64,000 nt of DNA from Asaia bogorensis_B (lineage in GTDB: Bacteria; Pseudomonadota; Alphaproteobacteria; Acetobacterales; Acetobacteraceae): NCBI RefSeq assembly GCF_900465315.1, contig NZ_UBIX01000010.1; one strand, 5' to 3'. The notes beneath the pieces were generated by a model. The model made no database searches, had not been told where the DNA came from, and saw only the letters and a program-made list of their open reading frames with translations. Shown here one piece after another: positions 42,775 to 52,181 of the stretch. The number at the start of each line of letters is the position of its first letter. The first letter of the stretch is position 1. The position numbers and the translations under genes were made by a program.

Positions 42775-44259
42775 TCAACCTTGTTTTGCGGCACCGGGCA
42801 TGGCCTGGGCCTTTGCGACATCGCTGGCGCTCCAGCCACCACCGAGTGCCCGGTAGAGCGTTACCAGATTCTGGTAACGGGCCAATTGCACATTGATGAG
42901 GTTTTGCTGCGCGTCATACAGGCTGCGCTGCTGCGTCAGGGTCGTAAGGTAGGGATCGATACCCGTGTTGTAGCGCATCATTGCCAGATCGAAGGCCTGC
43001 TGCGACGACTGGACGAGGCTCTTGAGGTGACTATCCTGTGCCAGATAGGTCTCGCGCGCCGTCAGGGCATCAGACACTTCCTTGAAGGCCGTCTGGACCG
43101 TTTTCTCGTAATTGGCGATCTGCGAGGCACGACGCGCCTTGCTGATCTTGAGATTGCCCTCGTTCTGACCCCAGGTGAAGATCGGGAACGTGATGTTGGG
43201 CGAGACCGACCACGTCTGCGCGCCCGGTGTGAACAGGTGACGGAACTGAAGGGAACTCACGCCCTCCTGCGCGGTGAGCGTCACCTTCGGGAAGAAGGCG
43301 GCGCGCGCCGCACCGATATTGGCGTTGGCACCGATCAGATTATGCTCGGCCGACTGGATGTCCGGGCGCTGGGCGATCAGATCCGAAGGCAGGCCTGCGG
43401 GGAGATCGGTCATCAGTGTCTGGCTCCCGAAAGGCTGCGGCGGTGGCAGCGTATCGGGTAGCGGTACGCCAACGAGCATCTGCAACTGATGCTCGTCCTG
43501 CGCCATCTGGCGCTCATATTGTGCCTTGTTGCTGGCTGCCTGCTCGACCTGGGTCTGGGTCTGGGCCAGAGTCAGGGCATCGGCCTCGCCGTGATCATAT
43601 TTCATACGTGTCAGGCGCAGTGTGTCGCTTTGCGATGTCAGGGTCTGGTCAGTCACGCGCACAAGTTCACGGTCCGCCAGCCATTGCAGATAGGTGTTGG
43701 CCACCTGCGCCACCATGCTGATCAGCACGGATTGCGCATTCATGCGCGAGCCCAGCAACTCTTCCGCCTGTTGGCGGGAGAGGTTGCGGATACGGCCGAA
43801 CAGATCGATTTCGTAGGATGAGAAACCGATATTGAGGCCGTAGTAGCGCAGCAGAGAAGTACTGCGCCCAAGGCCCGGCGCAAAAGAGAAACCAGCCGTA
43901 TCAGACGGCGCATAATACTGCCCCTGCCCCGTTACCCCGATCGGGGGAAACAGGGAGGCGTGCTGGACCTCGTAATTGCCCTGCGCCTCGATGATCGCCG
44001 CCGCTTGGCTGCGGAGATCGCGGTTGTTCCGCAGGGCGAGGTCTATAAGTGCACGGAGACGGGCATCGGTGAAGAAGTGCTTCCAGCCGATATCAGAGGC
44101 TGCCTGACCACGAAGGGCCTGCGTCGCTCCGGCATCGGCAGGATAGGCATTCTGCACGGGCTGGGTCGGGCGCTGATATTTCGGGGCCAGATCGCATGAG
44201 GCGAGCATGGTGAACGCCAGCAGGGCGCCCACCGATCCGGTTCTGGTCAAAAGGCTCAT
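42775..44259 (-). CDS. outer-membrane efflux lipoprotein, NodT/OprM family
   Basis: 494 residues. A lipoprotein signal ending LASC (Cys22) precedes YQRPTQPVQNAYP, the usual opening for this family. The TolC-like helical repeats follow (FGRIRNLSRQQAEELLGSRM; SAEHNLIGANANIGAARAAFFP), with the signature PDIQSAE. Its start overlaps the pump gene stop by 4 bases. It is the outer-membrane channel of the HAE1 pump. Confidence 0.94.
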   Translation of the reverse strand: MSLLTRTGSVGALLAFTMLASCDLAPKYQRPTQPVQNAYPADAGATQALRGQAASDIGWKHFFTDARLRALIDLALRNNRDLRSQAAAIIEAQGNYEVQHASLFPPIGVTGQGQYYAPSDTAGFSFAPGLGRSTSLLRYYGLNIGFSSYEIDLFGRIRNLSRQQAEELLGSRMNAQSVLISMVAQVANTYLQWLADRELVRVTDQTLTSQSDTLRLTRMKYDHGEADALTLAQTQTQVEQAASNKAQYERQMAQDEHQLQMLVGVPLPDTLPPPQPFGSQTLMTDLPAGLPSDLIAQRPDIQSAEHNLIGANANIGAARAAFFPKVTLTAQEGVSSLQFRHLFTPGAQTWSVSPNITFPIFTWGQNEGNLKISKARRASQIANYEKTVQTAFKEVSDALTARETYLAQDSHLKSLVQSSQQAFDLAMMRYNTGIDPYLTTLTQQRSLYDAQQNLINVQLARYQNLVTLYRALGGGWSASDVAKAQAMPGAAKQG

Positions 44260-47200
44260 GCGCCCTCTCCTCGCGCAGCTTCATTGCGGTGTTCGTACGG
44301 ATCGACGCGATCCTTCATGCGTGTCACCTTGAACAGACGCAGGATCACCACGAAGAAGACCGGGACGAAATAGACGGCCAGCAGGGTTGCGGACAACATG
44401 CCGCCGACCACGCAGGTACCGATGGCCACACGTGCTGCCGACCCGGCGCCCGTCGCAATGGCCAGCGGGAAAACGCCGCAGACGAAAGCGATAGACGTCA
44501 TCAGGATCGGGCGAAGACGCTCGCGACCGGCCTTGAGAACAGCATCTTCAAGAGAGTCACCCTGCTCGAAGAACTCTTTTGCGAATTCGACAATCAGAAT
44601 GGCGTTCTTGACCGATAGACCGACCGTGGTCAGCAGGCCCACCTGGAAATACACGTCGTTATCCAGACCACGCCACAGCGTGGCACCAATCGCGCCAAGC
44701 ACACCAAGTGGCAGCACCATCAGCACTGCAAGCGGGATGGCCCAGCTTTCATAAAGCGCGGCAAGGCAAAGCAGGATGACGATGGCCGCGAGTGCGTAGA
44801 GCGGGCCAGTCGAACCGCTCGATGCGACCTGTTCGTAGGAAATGCCGGTCCACTCATACCCGATACCCTTGGGCAGATGGGACAGGATCTTTTCCATCTC
44901 CTTCATGGCATCGCCCGAGCTTGTGCCAGGTGCGCCCTGACCCTGCAGTTCGAAGGAGTTCAGACCGTTATAGTCCTCCACCTTCTGCGGGCCGACAATC
45001 CAGTTACCCGTGGCAAAGGAGTTGAATGGCACCATATTGCCGGTGGTATTGCGCACATACCATTTATTAAGATCCTCAGGCGTCATGCGCGCCCAAGCTT
45101 CACCTTCGATATAGACCTGTTTGACGCGGTCGCTGCGCATGAACTGGTTGACGTAAATCGAGCCAAACGCACCCTGGATGGTGGTGTTGATCTCGGCGTT
45201 CGTCACGCCCTGCGCATTGGCGCGCTCACGGTCGATATCCAAATGGAACTGGGGCTGATCCTCAAGGCCCATCGGACGCACAGCCATCAGGCGCGGGTTC
45301 TTGGCAGCTTCGCCCAGAACCTGGTTGCGGGCCGCAAGGAGGGCCTTGTGACCCAGATGCCCGTTATCCTCCAGTTCAAGATCGAAGCCGGCCGCGTTGC
45401 CGAGTTCCATCACAGCTGGGGGGTTGATGGCGAAGATGATGGCTTCCGGATCCATCCAGAAGTGCTTCATGATTTCGCCAGCCACCGACATGGTGGTGTT
45501 CTTGTACCCCGGACGCTCATCCCACGGCTTGAGACGAATGAAGAAGGCACCGGCACTCTGGCCCTGACCGGCGAAGTTGAAGCCGTTCATGGCAAAGACC
45601 GACTGCGCGATATCACCGTATTTATGCATCACGTAATCGGTGATCTTGCGGTTGACCGCCGCCGTCTGGGCATTATTGGCGCCCGGACGCATGGTTACCT
45701 GACCAAAGATAATGCCCTGATCTTCTTCCGGCAGGAAGCCGCCCGGAACACGAAGGAACAGGAAGACCGCACCGAAAGCGAAGACGGCAAAGATGAGCAT
45801 GCTCACCAGACGGCTGCGCACGAGGCGACGCACACCGTTCAGGTAACCATTGGTCATGCGATCAAAATTGCGGTTGAACCAGGCAATCGGTCCGGTCTTG
45901 TGCTCCTTGTGGGTGGGCTTGAGCATGGAGCCGCACAGTGCGGGGGTCATGATCGTGGCCACCAGCACCGAGAGCCACATGGCTGCGACAATGGTGATCG
46001 AGAACTGGCGATAGATCACGCCGGTCGAACCGCTGAACGCCGCCATGGGCAGGAACACGGCGGTCAGGACGAGCACGATACCCACGAGAGCACCGGTGAT
46101 TTCATCCATTGACTGACGTGAGGCTTCCTTGGGCGATAGTCCCTTCTCGCTCATCACGCGCTCGACGTTTTCAACCACCACGATCGCGTCATCGACGAGA
46201 AGGCCGACGGCGAGCACCATGGCCAGCATGGTCAGCGTGTTGATCGAAAAGCCAAGGGCCGAGAGAACACCGAACGTGCCCAGAAGCACCACCGGCACGG
46301 CGATTGTCGGAATGAGCGTGGCACGGAAATTCTGCAGGAAAATCAGCATCACAACGAACACGAGCGCGATGGCCTCGAGCAGCGTAATGACAACTTCCTT
46401 GATCGACAGGGTGATGAACGGCTCGGTATCGAGCGGATAAACCGTCTTGAGGCCTTGCGGATAGAACTTCTCGAGCTCGGCAACCTTGGCGCGCACTGCC
46501 GTCTCGGTTGTCAGCTGGTTCGCACCCGGCGCGAGCTTGAGCGCCATACCGACCGTCGGCAGGTTGTTATAGAACGAGGTCAGGTTGTAGTTCTGCGCAC
46601 CCAGTTCGACACGAGCGACATCGCTGAGCAGTACCTGAGAACCGTCCTGCTGTACCTTGAGCACGATCTTCTTGAACTGCTCGGGCTCACTGAGGCGGGT
46701 CGGACCGATGATGGTCGCGTCAAAACCGATCTCCTTGGTGGAGGGCAGACCGCCCAGTTCACCCGAGGAAACCTGGATGTTCTGCTGCTGGATGGCTGTC
46801 TGAACATCGCTGACGTTGAGCGAATATTTATAGAGCTTGTTGGGGTCCATCCATACGCGCATCGCGTATTCGGAACCGAACAGCGTATGGTCACCCACAC
46901 CGGAAACGCGCGAGAGCGGATCGGATACGTTCGAGGCTACGTAATCGGCAATATCCTGACCCGACATGCTGCTGTCGGTCGAGATGAAGGCGAGCACGAG
47001 CATGAAGTTCTTCACGGCCTTCGTGACGCTCAGGCCCTGGTTGACAACTTCTGTCGGCAGGCGCGGCTGCGCCAGCTGCAGCTTGTTCTGCACCTGCACC
47101 TGCGCGATGTCAGGGTTTGTCCCCTGCGCGAAGGTCAGGTCGATCTCCATATGGCCGCTGCCATAGGACGATGCCGAAAGATATTCGAGGTGATCCAGGC

Positions 47201-47411
47201 CGAACATCTGCTGCAGGATTGGCCGGACGGTGGTGTTGTTCACCGTCTCGGCCGATGCACCGGGATAATCAACCGTGATCGCGATCTGTGGCGGGGCGAT
47301 GGAGGGGTACTGGGCAATCGGCATGCTGAAGATGGCAACGCCACCCACCAGCATGATGATCAGCCCGATAACCCAGGCGAAGATCGGTCTGTCGATGAAG
47401 AAACGAGACAT
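44256..47411 (-). CDS. HAE1-type RND multidrug efflux pump, AcrB/MexB family
   Basis: Proton-driven pump of 1051 residues, the family length. It opens with MSRFFIDRPIFAWVIGLIIM, and the fourth helix has the two aspartates of the proton relay in GLLVDDAIVVVENVERVM. Later blocks (GLLTTVGLSVKNAILIVEFAKE) match AcrB. It pairs with the adaptor gene upstream (9-base gap) and the OprM-type gene downstream (overlap). A TetR regulator is divergent from the operon. Drug, solvent or organic-acid export is likely but the substrate cannot be read. Long antisense open frames in this region are shadows. Confidence 0.96.
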   Translation of the reverse strand: MSRFFIDRPIFAWVIGLIIMLVGGVAIFSMPIAQYPSIAPPQIAITVDYPGASAETVNNTTVRPILQQMFGLDHLEYLSASSYGSGHMEIDLTFAQGTNPDIAQVQVQNKLQLAQPRLPTEVVNQGLSVTKAVKNFMLVLAFISTDSSMSGQDIADYVASNVSDPLSRVSGVGDHTLFGSEYAMRVWMDPNKLYKYSLNVSDVQTAIQQQNIQVSSGELGGLPSTKEIGFDATIIGPTRLSEPEQFKKIVLKVQQDGSQVLLSDVARVELGAQNYNLTSFYNNLPTVGMALKLAPGANQLTTETAVRAKVAELEKFYPQGLKTVYPLDTEPFITLSIKEVVITLLEAIALVFVVMLIFLQNFRATLIPTIAVPVVLLGTFGVLSALGFSINTLTMLAMVLAVGLLVDDAIVVVENVERVMSEKGLSPKEASRQSMDEITGALVGIVLVLTAVFLPMAAFSGSTGVIYRQFSITIVAAMWLSVLVATIMTPALCGSMLKPTHKEHKTGPIAWFNRNFDRMTNGYLNGVRRLVRSRLVSMLIFAVFAFGAVFLFLRVPGGFLPEEDQGIIFGQVTMRPGANNAQTAAVNRKITDYVMHKYGDIAQSVFAMNGFNFAGQGQSAGAFFIRLKPWDERPGYKNTTMSVAGEIMKHFWMDPEAIIFAINPPAVMELGNAAGFDLELEDNGHLGHKALLAARNQVLGEAAKNPRLMAVRPMGLEDQPQFHLDIDRERANAQGVTNAEINTTIQGAFGSIYVNQFMRSDRVKQVYIEGEAWARMTPEDLNKWYVRNTTGNMVPFNSFATGNWIVGPQKVEDYNGLNSFELQGQGAPGTSSGDAMKEMEKILSHLPKGIGYEWTGISYEQVASSGSTGPLYALAAIVILLCLAALYESWAIPLAVLMVLPLGVLGAIGATLWRGLDNDVYFQVGLLTTVGLSVKNAILIVEFAKEFFEQGDSLEDAVLKAGRERLRPILMTSIAFVCGVFPLAIATGAGSAARVAIGTCVVGGMLSATLLAVYFVPVFFVVILRLFKVTRMKDRVDPYEHRNEAARGEGA

Positions 47412-47420
47412 GGACTACTC

Positions 47421-48641
47421 TTATCCTGCGTGCGCGGGCTGGGCGTCGGCTGCCTTGCCGTCAGCCGTTTTCTCAACCGGCTTTACGACGGCACCCGGAT
47501 GGGCCTTCTGCAATCCCTCGACGATGATGCGGTCACCGTCATTGAGGCCACCCATCACAACCCAGTCGCCATCAAGGGCGCGGTCGAGCTGCACGAAGCG
47601 CATGGTCACCTTGTTGTCGCCATCGAGCGCATAGACGAAGGGATCGCCCTTGGAGTCACGCTGCAATGCCGGCTGCGGGATGGTGATGGCCTTGGGATCG
47701 ACACCCTCGGCGACTTCGGCATGAACATACATGCCGGGCATCAGCAGGCGATCAGGGTTGGGGAATTCGGCACGGACGACCATGGTGCCCGTTGCGGGGT
47801 CGACCGTGACTTCGGTCAGGCGGAGCTGACCTGACTTGTCGTAGCGGCTGCCATCCTCGAGTGTGAGCTCAACCGCAGCAGCGTTGCCCGACACCTTCTG
47901 CAGTTTTCCGCTCGCAAACTCCCTCCTCAGACGCAGCATGTCCGAGGTGGCAAGGTTCACGTCCACATAGATCGGATCCATGCGCGTGACCGTGGCAATA
48001 GCCGTGGTCTGACCCGCGGTGACGAGTGTGCCGGGGGTGACGAGCATACGGCCGATACGCCCGTCGATGGGTGAGCGTACCTGGGTCCAGTCCAGATTAA
48101 CCGCAGCGCTGTCCACGTTGGCCTTCGCCTGCGCGATATCAGCTTCCGCCTGACGGGAGGACGAAAGGGTATTATCGTAGTCCTGTTTGCTGACAGCATG
48201 AGCCGCAGCAAGGGGGCGATAACGCTCAAGCTGGGCACGAATGCTCAGGGCTGCCGCCTGGGCATGAAGAAGCTGCGCCTTCGCCTGATCATAGCTTGCC
48301 TTGTAGGGCGCCGGGTTGATGACATAGAGCAACTGCCCTGCCTTGACATCCGTCCCCTGCTCGAAAGCACGCTTGAGGATCACCCCACCCACCTGAGGGC
48401 GAACCTGTGCCTGTTCGAATGCCTCTACCCGACCGGGAAGTGACGTGGCGGTCTTCAGGGCATGGGGATGAACCGTATAGACCCCGACTGTCTGCGGCGG
48501 CGGCTTGGGTGCTTCTGCCTTATGCTTGCATCCTGTCAGATCGAGCGTCAGGAGGGCTAACGGAAACAGGCGTAGCGAAAGGCTTGTTGTGGTCTTGAGA
48601 GACCGCGTCAAATGGGGCGTATAAGACGGAAATGCTCGCAT
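47421..48641 (-). CDS. RND efflux periplasmic adaptor, AcrA/MexA family
   Basis: 406 residues from the ATG at 48641 (an ATG at 48656 is also in frame). A lipoprotein-like signal ends in LTGC, followed by PPPQTVGVYTV. The two half lipoyl motifs are PGRVEAFEQAQVRPQVGG and VRSPIDGRIGRMLVTPG, with the helical hairpin between them. First gene of the pump operon; the divergent TetR gene lies 170 bases away, and an inverted repeat in the shared region may be the operator. Confidence 0.94.
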   Translation of the reverse strand: MRAFPSYTPHLTRSLKTTTSLSLRLFPLALLTLDLTGCKHKAEAPKPPPQTVGVYTVHPHALKTATSLPGRVEAFEQAQVRPQVGGVILKRAFEQGTDVKAGQLLYVINPAPYKASYDQAKAQLLHAQAAALSIRAQLERYRPLAAAHAVSKQDYDNTLSSSRQAEADIAQAKANVDSAAVNLDWTQVRSPIDGRIGRMLVTPGTLVTAGQTTAIATVTRMDPIYVDVNLATSDMLRLRREFASGKLQKVSGNAAAVELTLEDGSRYDKSGQLRLTEVTVDPATGTMVVRAEFPNPDRLLMPGMYVHAEVAEGVDPKAITIPQPALQRDSKGDPFVYALDGDNKVTMRFVQLDRALDGDWVVMGGLNDGDRIIVEGLQKAHPGAVVKPVEKTADGKAADAQPAHAG

Positions 48642-48712
48642 GCTGGCGCTATCCAAAATTACCGATGTTCATGAAGGGTAACCGCAAACCGTAAGGTCGC
48701 GCCAAAAAAGGC

Positions 48713-48762
48713 TTCGGAAACCCTTGAGTTTCTCTGCTATAGGGAACTATACGGTTTCCGAA
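48713..48762. promoter_or_regulatory. inverted repeat in the divergent acrA/tetR promoter region
   Basis: TTCGGAAACC (48713-48722) and GGTTTCCGAA (48753-48762) are perfect inverted repeats of 10 bases separated by 30. A second, overlapping pair AAACCGTA (48686-48693) and TACGGTTT (48750-48757) is also present. These lie between the adaptor gene and the TetR gene and are the best candidate operators for the TetR protein. Confidence 0.55.
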
Positions 48763-48811
48763 AGCTGGTCAACGGACCTGTTGAAGCCCAGGAGCGGTTT
48801 TTCGCAATACA

Positions 48812-49504
48812 ATGTCAGTTACGCCCCTCAAGACCAAAAGTATCATGCAAGAGCCAGAGCAGGCGTCATTACGCAAGCATTGTGGCAGGCCGCCAGTATT
48901 ATGTGAAACTGAGCGGCGGGATCGTATATTCGACGCGGCCGAAATTGTGTTGCAGGAGCATGGTTATTCGGGCGCGTCCATGGACCGTATTGCCCAATGC
49001 TCGAACATGTCGAAAAAGACGCTCTATCATATGTTCTCAAGCAAGCAGGAGATGGTCGAATTACTGCTCCGGGATCGCCTGCTTCTGTCAGGTTTGCGTG
49101 ATCTGGAACTCTGCGGCGATACGGTGGAGGACAAGCTCGTTTACGGGCTTGAAAGTCTGGCTGTCGCGATGATGACCGAAAAGCGCCTCAGTCTGATCCG
49201 TGTGGTGATCGCCGAAGTCTCGCGTAACCCCGAGGTCAGTCGCTTCGTTCGCGAATTCTTCTCCAGTGCGGCTGGCCCGTTCCCACTACGCGTGTGGCTC
49301 GAGCGCTTCGTCGATGAAGGGGCCCTAGCGATTGACGATGTTGAGGAAGCATCTGACCTGCTTTTCGGCGCTTCGCTCGCGACGTCGATGCTGTGTGAAC
49401 TGAGCCATTGCCGGCCGCGCCAGCACTGGGACGAAACGCCGCGTTATCTGCGCCGCGTTGTCAGGATGTTTCTCTGCGGTCTCGAAAACGAAAAAGGGGC
49501 CTGA
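48812..49504 (+). CDS. TetR/AcrR family regulator of the efflux operon
   Basis: 230 residues. The HTH covers about residues 37-85 (RIFDAAEIVLQEHGYSGASM, CSNMSKKTLYHMFSSKQEM), followed by a helical ligand-binding domain. It is transcribed divergently from the adaptor-pump-channel operon, the common layout for an AcrR/MexR-type local repressor. ATG at 48812 is used; a later ATG at 48845 is possible. Its last codons overlap a hairpin that serves as terminator for purF on the other strand. Confidence 0.92.
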   Translation: MSVTPLKTKSIMQEPEQASLRKHCGRPPVLCETERRDRIFDAAEIVLQEHGYSGASMDRIAQCSNMSKKTLYHMFSSKQEMVELLLRDRLLLSGLRDLELCGDTVEDKLVYGLESLAVAMMTEKRLSLIRVVIAEVSRNPEVSRFVREFFSSAAGPFPLRVWLERFVDEGALAIDDVEEASDLLFGASLATSMLCELSHCRPRQHWDETPRYLRRVVRMFLCGLENEKGA

Positions 49505-49515
49505 AGAGGCCCCTC
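49491..49515 (-). terminator. purF terminator, overlapping the tetR 3' end
   Basis: AGGGGCC and GGCCCCT pair perfectly around a 6-base loop. On the minus strand the hairpin follows the purF stop (49523) and is followed by a run of T's (TTTTTCG), a good rho-independent terminator. It lies within the last codons and stop of the TetR gene on the plus strand. Confidence 0.75.
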
Positions 49516-49522
49516 TCATTCG

Positions 49523-50953
49523 TCAGGCAACCAGCCTGCCTTCCTTGTCCACCAGCTCGATCGGGTAATCACCGGTAAAGCAGGCATCGCAGTACCGTCC
49601 CTGTGCGCCGGTACGGCCGTCATGCCCGAGCGCACGATACAGACCATCGAACGAGATGAAGGCAAGGCTATCCACGCCAATGGCCTCGGCCATCTTTTCG
49701 ATGGTGTGTGTCGCGGCCAGAAGCTGGCTCTCCTCGGGTGTATCGATGCCATAGAAGCAAGGATGCTTCGTGGGCGGGCTGCTGATACGCATATGCACTT
49801 CGGTTGCCCCGGCAGCGCGCACCATATCGACGATCTTTCGTGACGTTGTGCCGCGTACGATCGAATCATCCACCAGCACGACACGCTTGCCTGCGAGCAC
49901 GGGCGTATTGGCTGAGTGTTTCATGCGAACGCCCAGATTGCGGATCTGGTCCGTCGGCTCAATGAAAGTGCGTCCGACATAGTGGTTGCGGATGATGCCC
50001 ATCTCGAACGGAATACCGCTCTCCGCGGCAAAACCCATTGCAGAGGGCACACCTGAATCGGGTACGGGCACGATCACATCGGCTTCCACGCCGCTCTCGC
50101 GAGCAAGCTCGACGCCAATCTGCTTGCGCGCTTCGTAGACCGAGTGATCTTCGAGGATCGAATCAGGGCGGGCGAAATAGATGTATTCGAAGACGCAGAA
50201 GCGCGGGCTGGTTTGCGCGAAGGGACGCATGGAGCGTATCCCGTCATTGTCGATGATCACCATCTCGCCTGGCTCGACATTGCGCACGAATTCGGCGCCC
50301 ACGATATCAAGGGCGCAAGTCTCGCTGGCCAGCATCCAGCCGCCATCGGCTACGCGACCGAGAATAAGCGGACGTACGCCCAGCGGATCACGAAGCCCGA
50401 TAAGGAAGTCGGGCGCCAGCGCCACCACCGAGTAGGCGCCCTTTACCTGCTTGGCGGCATCCACCAGACGCTCCAGCACAGTGGCATAGAGCGAGATGGC
50501 GATGAGATGAACGAACACCTCTGTGTCGGTTGTGGACTGGAACAGACAGCCACGCTTGACGAGCGCCTGCCGCAGCGTTGCCGCATTGGTCAGATTGCCG
50601 TTATGTGCCACCGCCAGACCGCCGAACTCGAAATCGGCGTATAGCGGCTGAACGTTGCGTAGCAGCGTACCGCCGGTCGTTGCATAGCGGTTATGGCCAA
50701 TGGCTCCGCTGCCCTTGAGCGTGCTCATGACACGTGCGTCGCTGAAAACGTCGCCCACGAGGCCAAGGCCCTTGTGCTGGCAGAAGCGTTCGCCATCATG
50801 GCTGACGATACCGGCGGCTTCCTGCCCGCGATGCTGAAGGGCGTGAAGGCCGAGCGCTGCCAGAGCAGAGGCGTCGGGGGCTCCCCATATGCCAACCACG
50901 CCGCATTCCTCGTAGGGACGGTTCGCAGTGTCGAGTGTGGCGGGATCAATCAT
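49523..50953 (-). CDS. purF: amidophosphoribosyltransferase
   Basis: Commits PRPP to purine synthesis by transferring glutamine-derived ammonia; 476 residues. The N-terminal nucleophile Cys17 (EECGVVGIWG) is preceded by a 16-residue propeptide, which must be cut off. The glutaminase continues with ALQHRGQEAAG; the PRPP motif VVLVDDSIVRGT is in the second half. Four cysteines (in FCVFEY, PCFYGID and YCDACF) match the Fe-S cluster ligands of the Bacillus-type enzyme, so it probably has a 4Fe-4S cluster. It is downstream of cvpA in the same direction, as in many bacteria. Confidence 0.97.
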   Translation of the reverse strand: MIDPATLDTANRPYEECGVVGIWGAPDASALAALGLHALQHRGQEAAGIVSHDGERFCQHKGLGLVGDVFSDARVMSTLKGSGAIGHNRYATTGGTLLRNVQPLYADFEFGGLAVAHNGNLTNAATLRQALVKRGCLFQSTTDTEVFVHLIAISLYATVLERLVDAAKQVKGAYSVVALAPDFLIGLRDPLGVRPLILGRVADGGWMLASETCALDIVGAEFVRNVEPGEMVIIDNDGIRSMRPFAQTSPRFCVFEYIYFARPDSILEDHSVYEARKQIGVELARESGVEADVIVPVPDSGVPSAMGFAAESGIPFEMGIIRNHYVGRTFIEPTDQIRNLGVRMKHSANTPVLAGKRVVLVDDSIVRGTTSRKIVDMVRAAGATEVHMRISSPPTKHPCFYGIDTPEESQLLAATHTIEKMAEAIGVDSLAFISFDGLYRALGHDGRTGAQGRYCDACFTGDYPIELVDKEGRLVA

Positions 50954-51058
50954 CGGGCGGCGCTCCTGGGCATGGTCACGCTTGGGCGACCGGAAATGGG
51001 GCGATCGGTGATGCGGCGATCGGGCGATCTGGAATGGGCCATTCGGGACCGGGGTCTG

Positions 51059-51586
51059 TCAGAAGGCAGCCTCATGACCTGTTGCGGGCGGCATGGCAAG
51101 ATGAAGTTTCGGGAAATATGGCATTAGTTCCCTGACAAAATAGACGCCATCGAGGATGTAGGGACCCGATTTGCTTCCTGCAATGAGCGAATGGGCCACA
51201 ACCGTGCCCACCATTGAGACGCAGACAAGATAGAGCACGACCAGGAGAATATAGCCGCGTGCGACACCGAACAGGCAGCCGAGCAGCTTGTCCGTTCCCC
51301 CTACGAGAACGCTGCGAAGCCCGGTAGCGAAGCGCTGCGCAACGGTCGACAGAACAAGGACCAGCACGATGAAAGATATGATATAGGCGAGTGCCGTTGC
51401 AGCAAGCGGGTCAGTAACTCTCTGCGCAATCCAGGGAAGAATGAGAGGTGCCGTGCGTGCCGCCAGCACGAAAGCGCCAACCCAGGCAGCAAGGCTGAAC
51501 ACCTCCCTTGCAAACCCACGCGCGCCGCCCCAGAGCGCCGAGACGAGTAGAACGAAAAGAACAGCAATATCGGCAGAATTTTCCAT
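51059..51586 (-). CDS. cvpA: CvpA family membrane protein
   Basis: 175 residues with about four hydrophobic helices. The opening DIAVLFVLLVSALWGGARGFAREVFSLAAWV is typical of the CvpA/colicin V production family. It lies 105 bases upstream of purF on the same strand, a conserved pairing that supports the name. The molecular function is not established; roles in envelope stress have been suggested for other bacteria. Confidence 0.92.
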   Translation of the reverse strand: MENSADIAVLFVLLVSALWGGARGFAREVFSLAAWVGAFVLAARTAPLILPWIAQRVTDPLAATALAYIISFIVLVLVLSTVAQRFATGLRSVLVGGTDKLLGCLFGVARGYILLVVLYLVCVSMVGTVVAHSLIAGSKSGPYILDGVYFVRELMPYFPKLHLAMPPATGHEAAF

Positions 51587-51608
51587 GGGTGTTCTGGAGC
51601 GGATCCGG

Positions 51609-52103
51609 TCAGGGGAGCTTGGTGGATGAGGGACGCCAGAATCTGCGTGTTGTATCGGCGCTGGCAGGGATGTCGCGATTGATCTGGTTCAGCAGGTTCC
51701 CCAGCTGCACACGATGATCGATCTCGCGCCACACGGCTTTTGCGTCAATACCGCGCAGCGCCCACAGGCGCAGAAGCGCCTCGAGAAAGGTGGCGCTTTG
51801 CTCGACCAGATCCTGAGGTTGCTCGAGCGAGTAGAAGGTAACGCATCGCACAGTGGCATGAGCGAGATCACGTCGCAGCGCGTCGTCAGAGAGAACGGCG
51901 ACAACCGGAGACTGCGGCGTACGTCCCTTGGTATCCTTCCTGTTGCCAGCCCTGGAGCGCGTCTTGTCGGGAGCGCTCTGCCGCTTCTTGCCTCGTTTGG
52001 GCTTGGGGATAGCAGGCGCGTTTTCGGGCTGGGCAGGTGTCGCCGGGCCAAGCCGGCCGAGCAAGACCTCAAGAATATGCGGATCGTCCATAGGCACCTT
52101 CAT
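51609..52103 (-). CDS. hypothetical protein, possibly related to phosphoribosyl-ATP pyrophosphatase-like proteins
   Basis: About 164 residues from the ATG at 52103; other starts (TTG at 52139, ATG at 52091) are in frame. The first ~60 residues after HILEVLLGRLG are low-complexity and basic (Lys/Arg/Pro/Ala), and a helical region follows: ALRRDLAHATVRC, ATFLEALLRLWALRG, KAVWREIDHRVQLG. The helices with Glu and Asp-His-Arg resemble MazG/HisE-like pyrophosphatases only faintly. It precedes cvpA by 22 bases on the same strand. No function assigned with confidence. Confidence 0.55.
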   Translation of the reverse strand: MKVPMDDPHILEVLLGRLGPATPAQPENAPAIPKPKRGKKRQSAPDKTRSRAGNRKDTKGRTPQSPVVAVLSDDALRRDLAHATVRCVTFYSLEQPQDLVEQSATFLEALLRLWALRGIDAKAVWREIDHRVQLGNLLNQINRDIPASADTTRRFWRPSSTKLP

Positions 52104-52181
52104 CTTATCCGCATATGAATTTGCCACCGCAATCGTCAATTAAATGCGTGTATCTTCGGATATTTTGACGCGATTTGTCGA

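Noticed and set aside
44877..47834. Long open frames (over 400 codons) on the plus strand antisense to the AcrB-type pump
   Set aside because: They have no family features, no ribosome-binding sites and arise from GC-rich codon use of the real genes on the minus strand.
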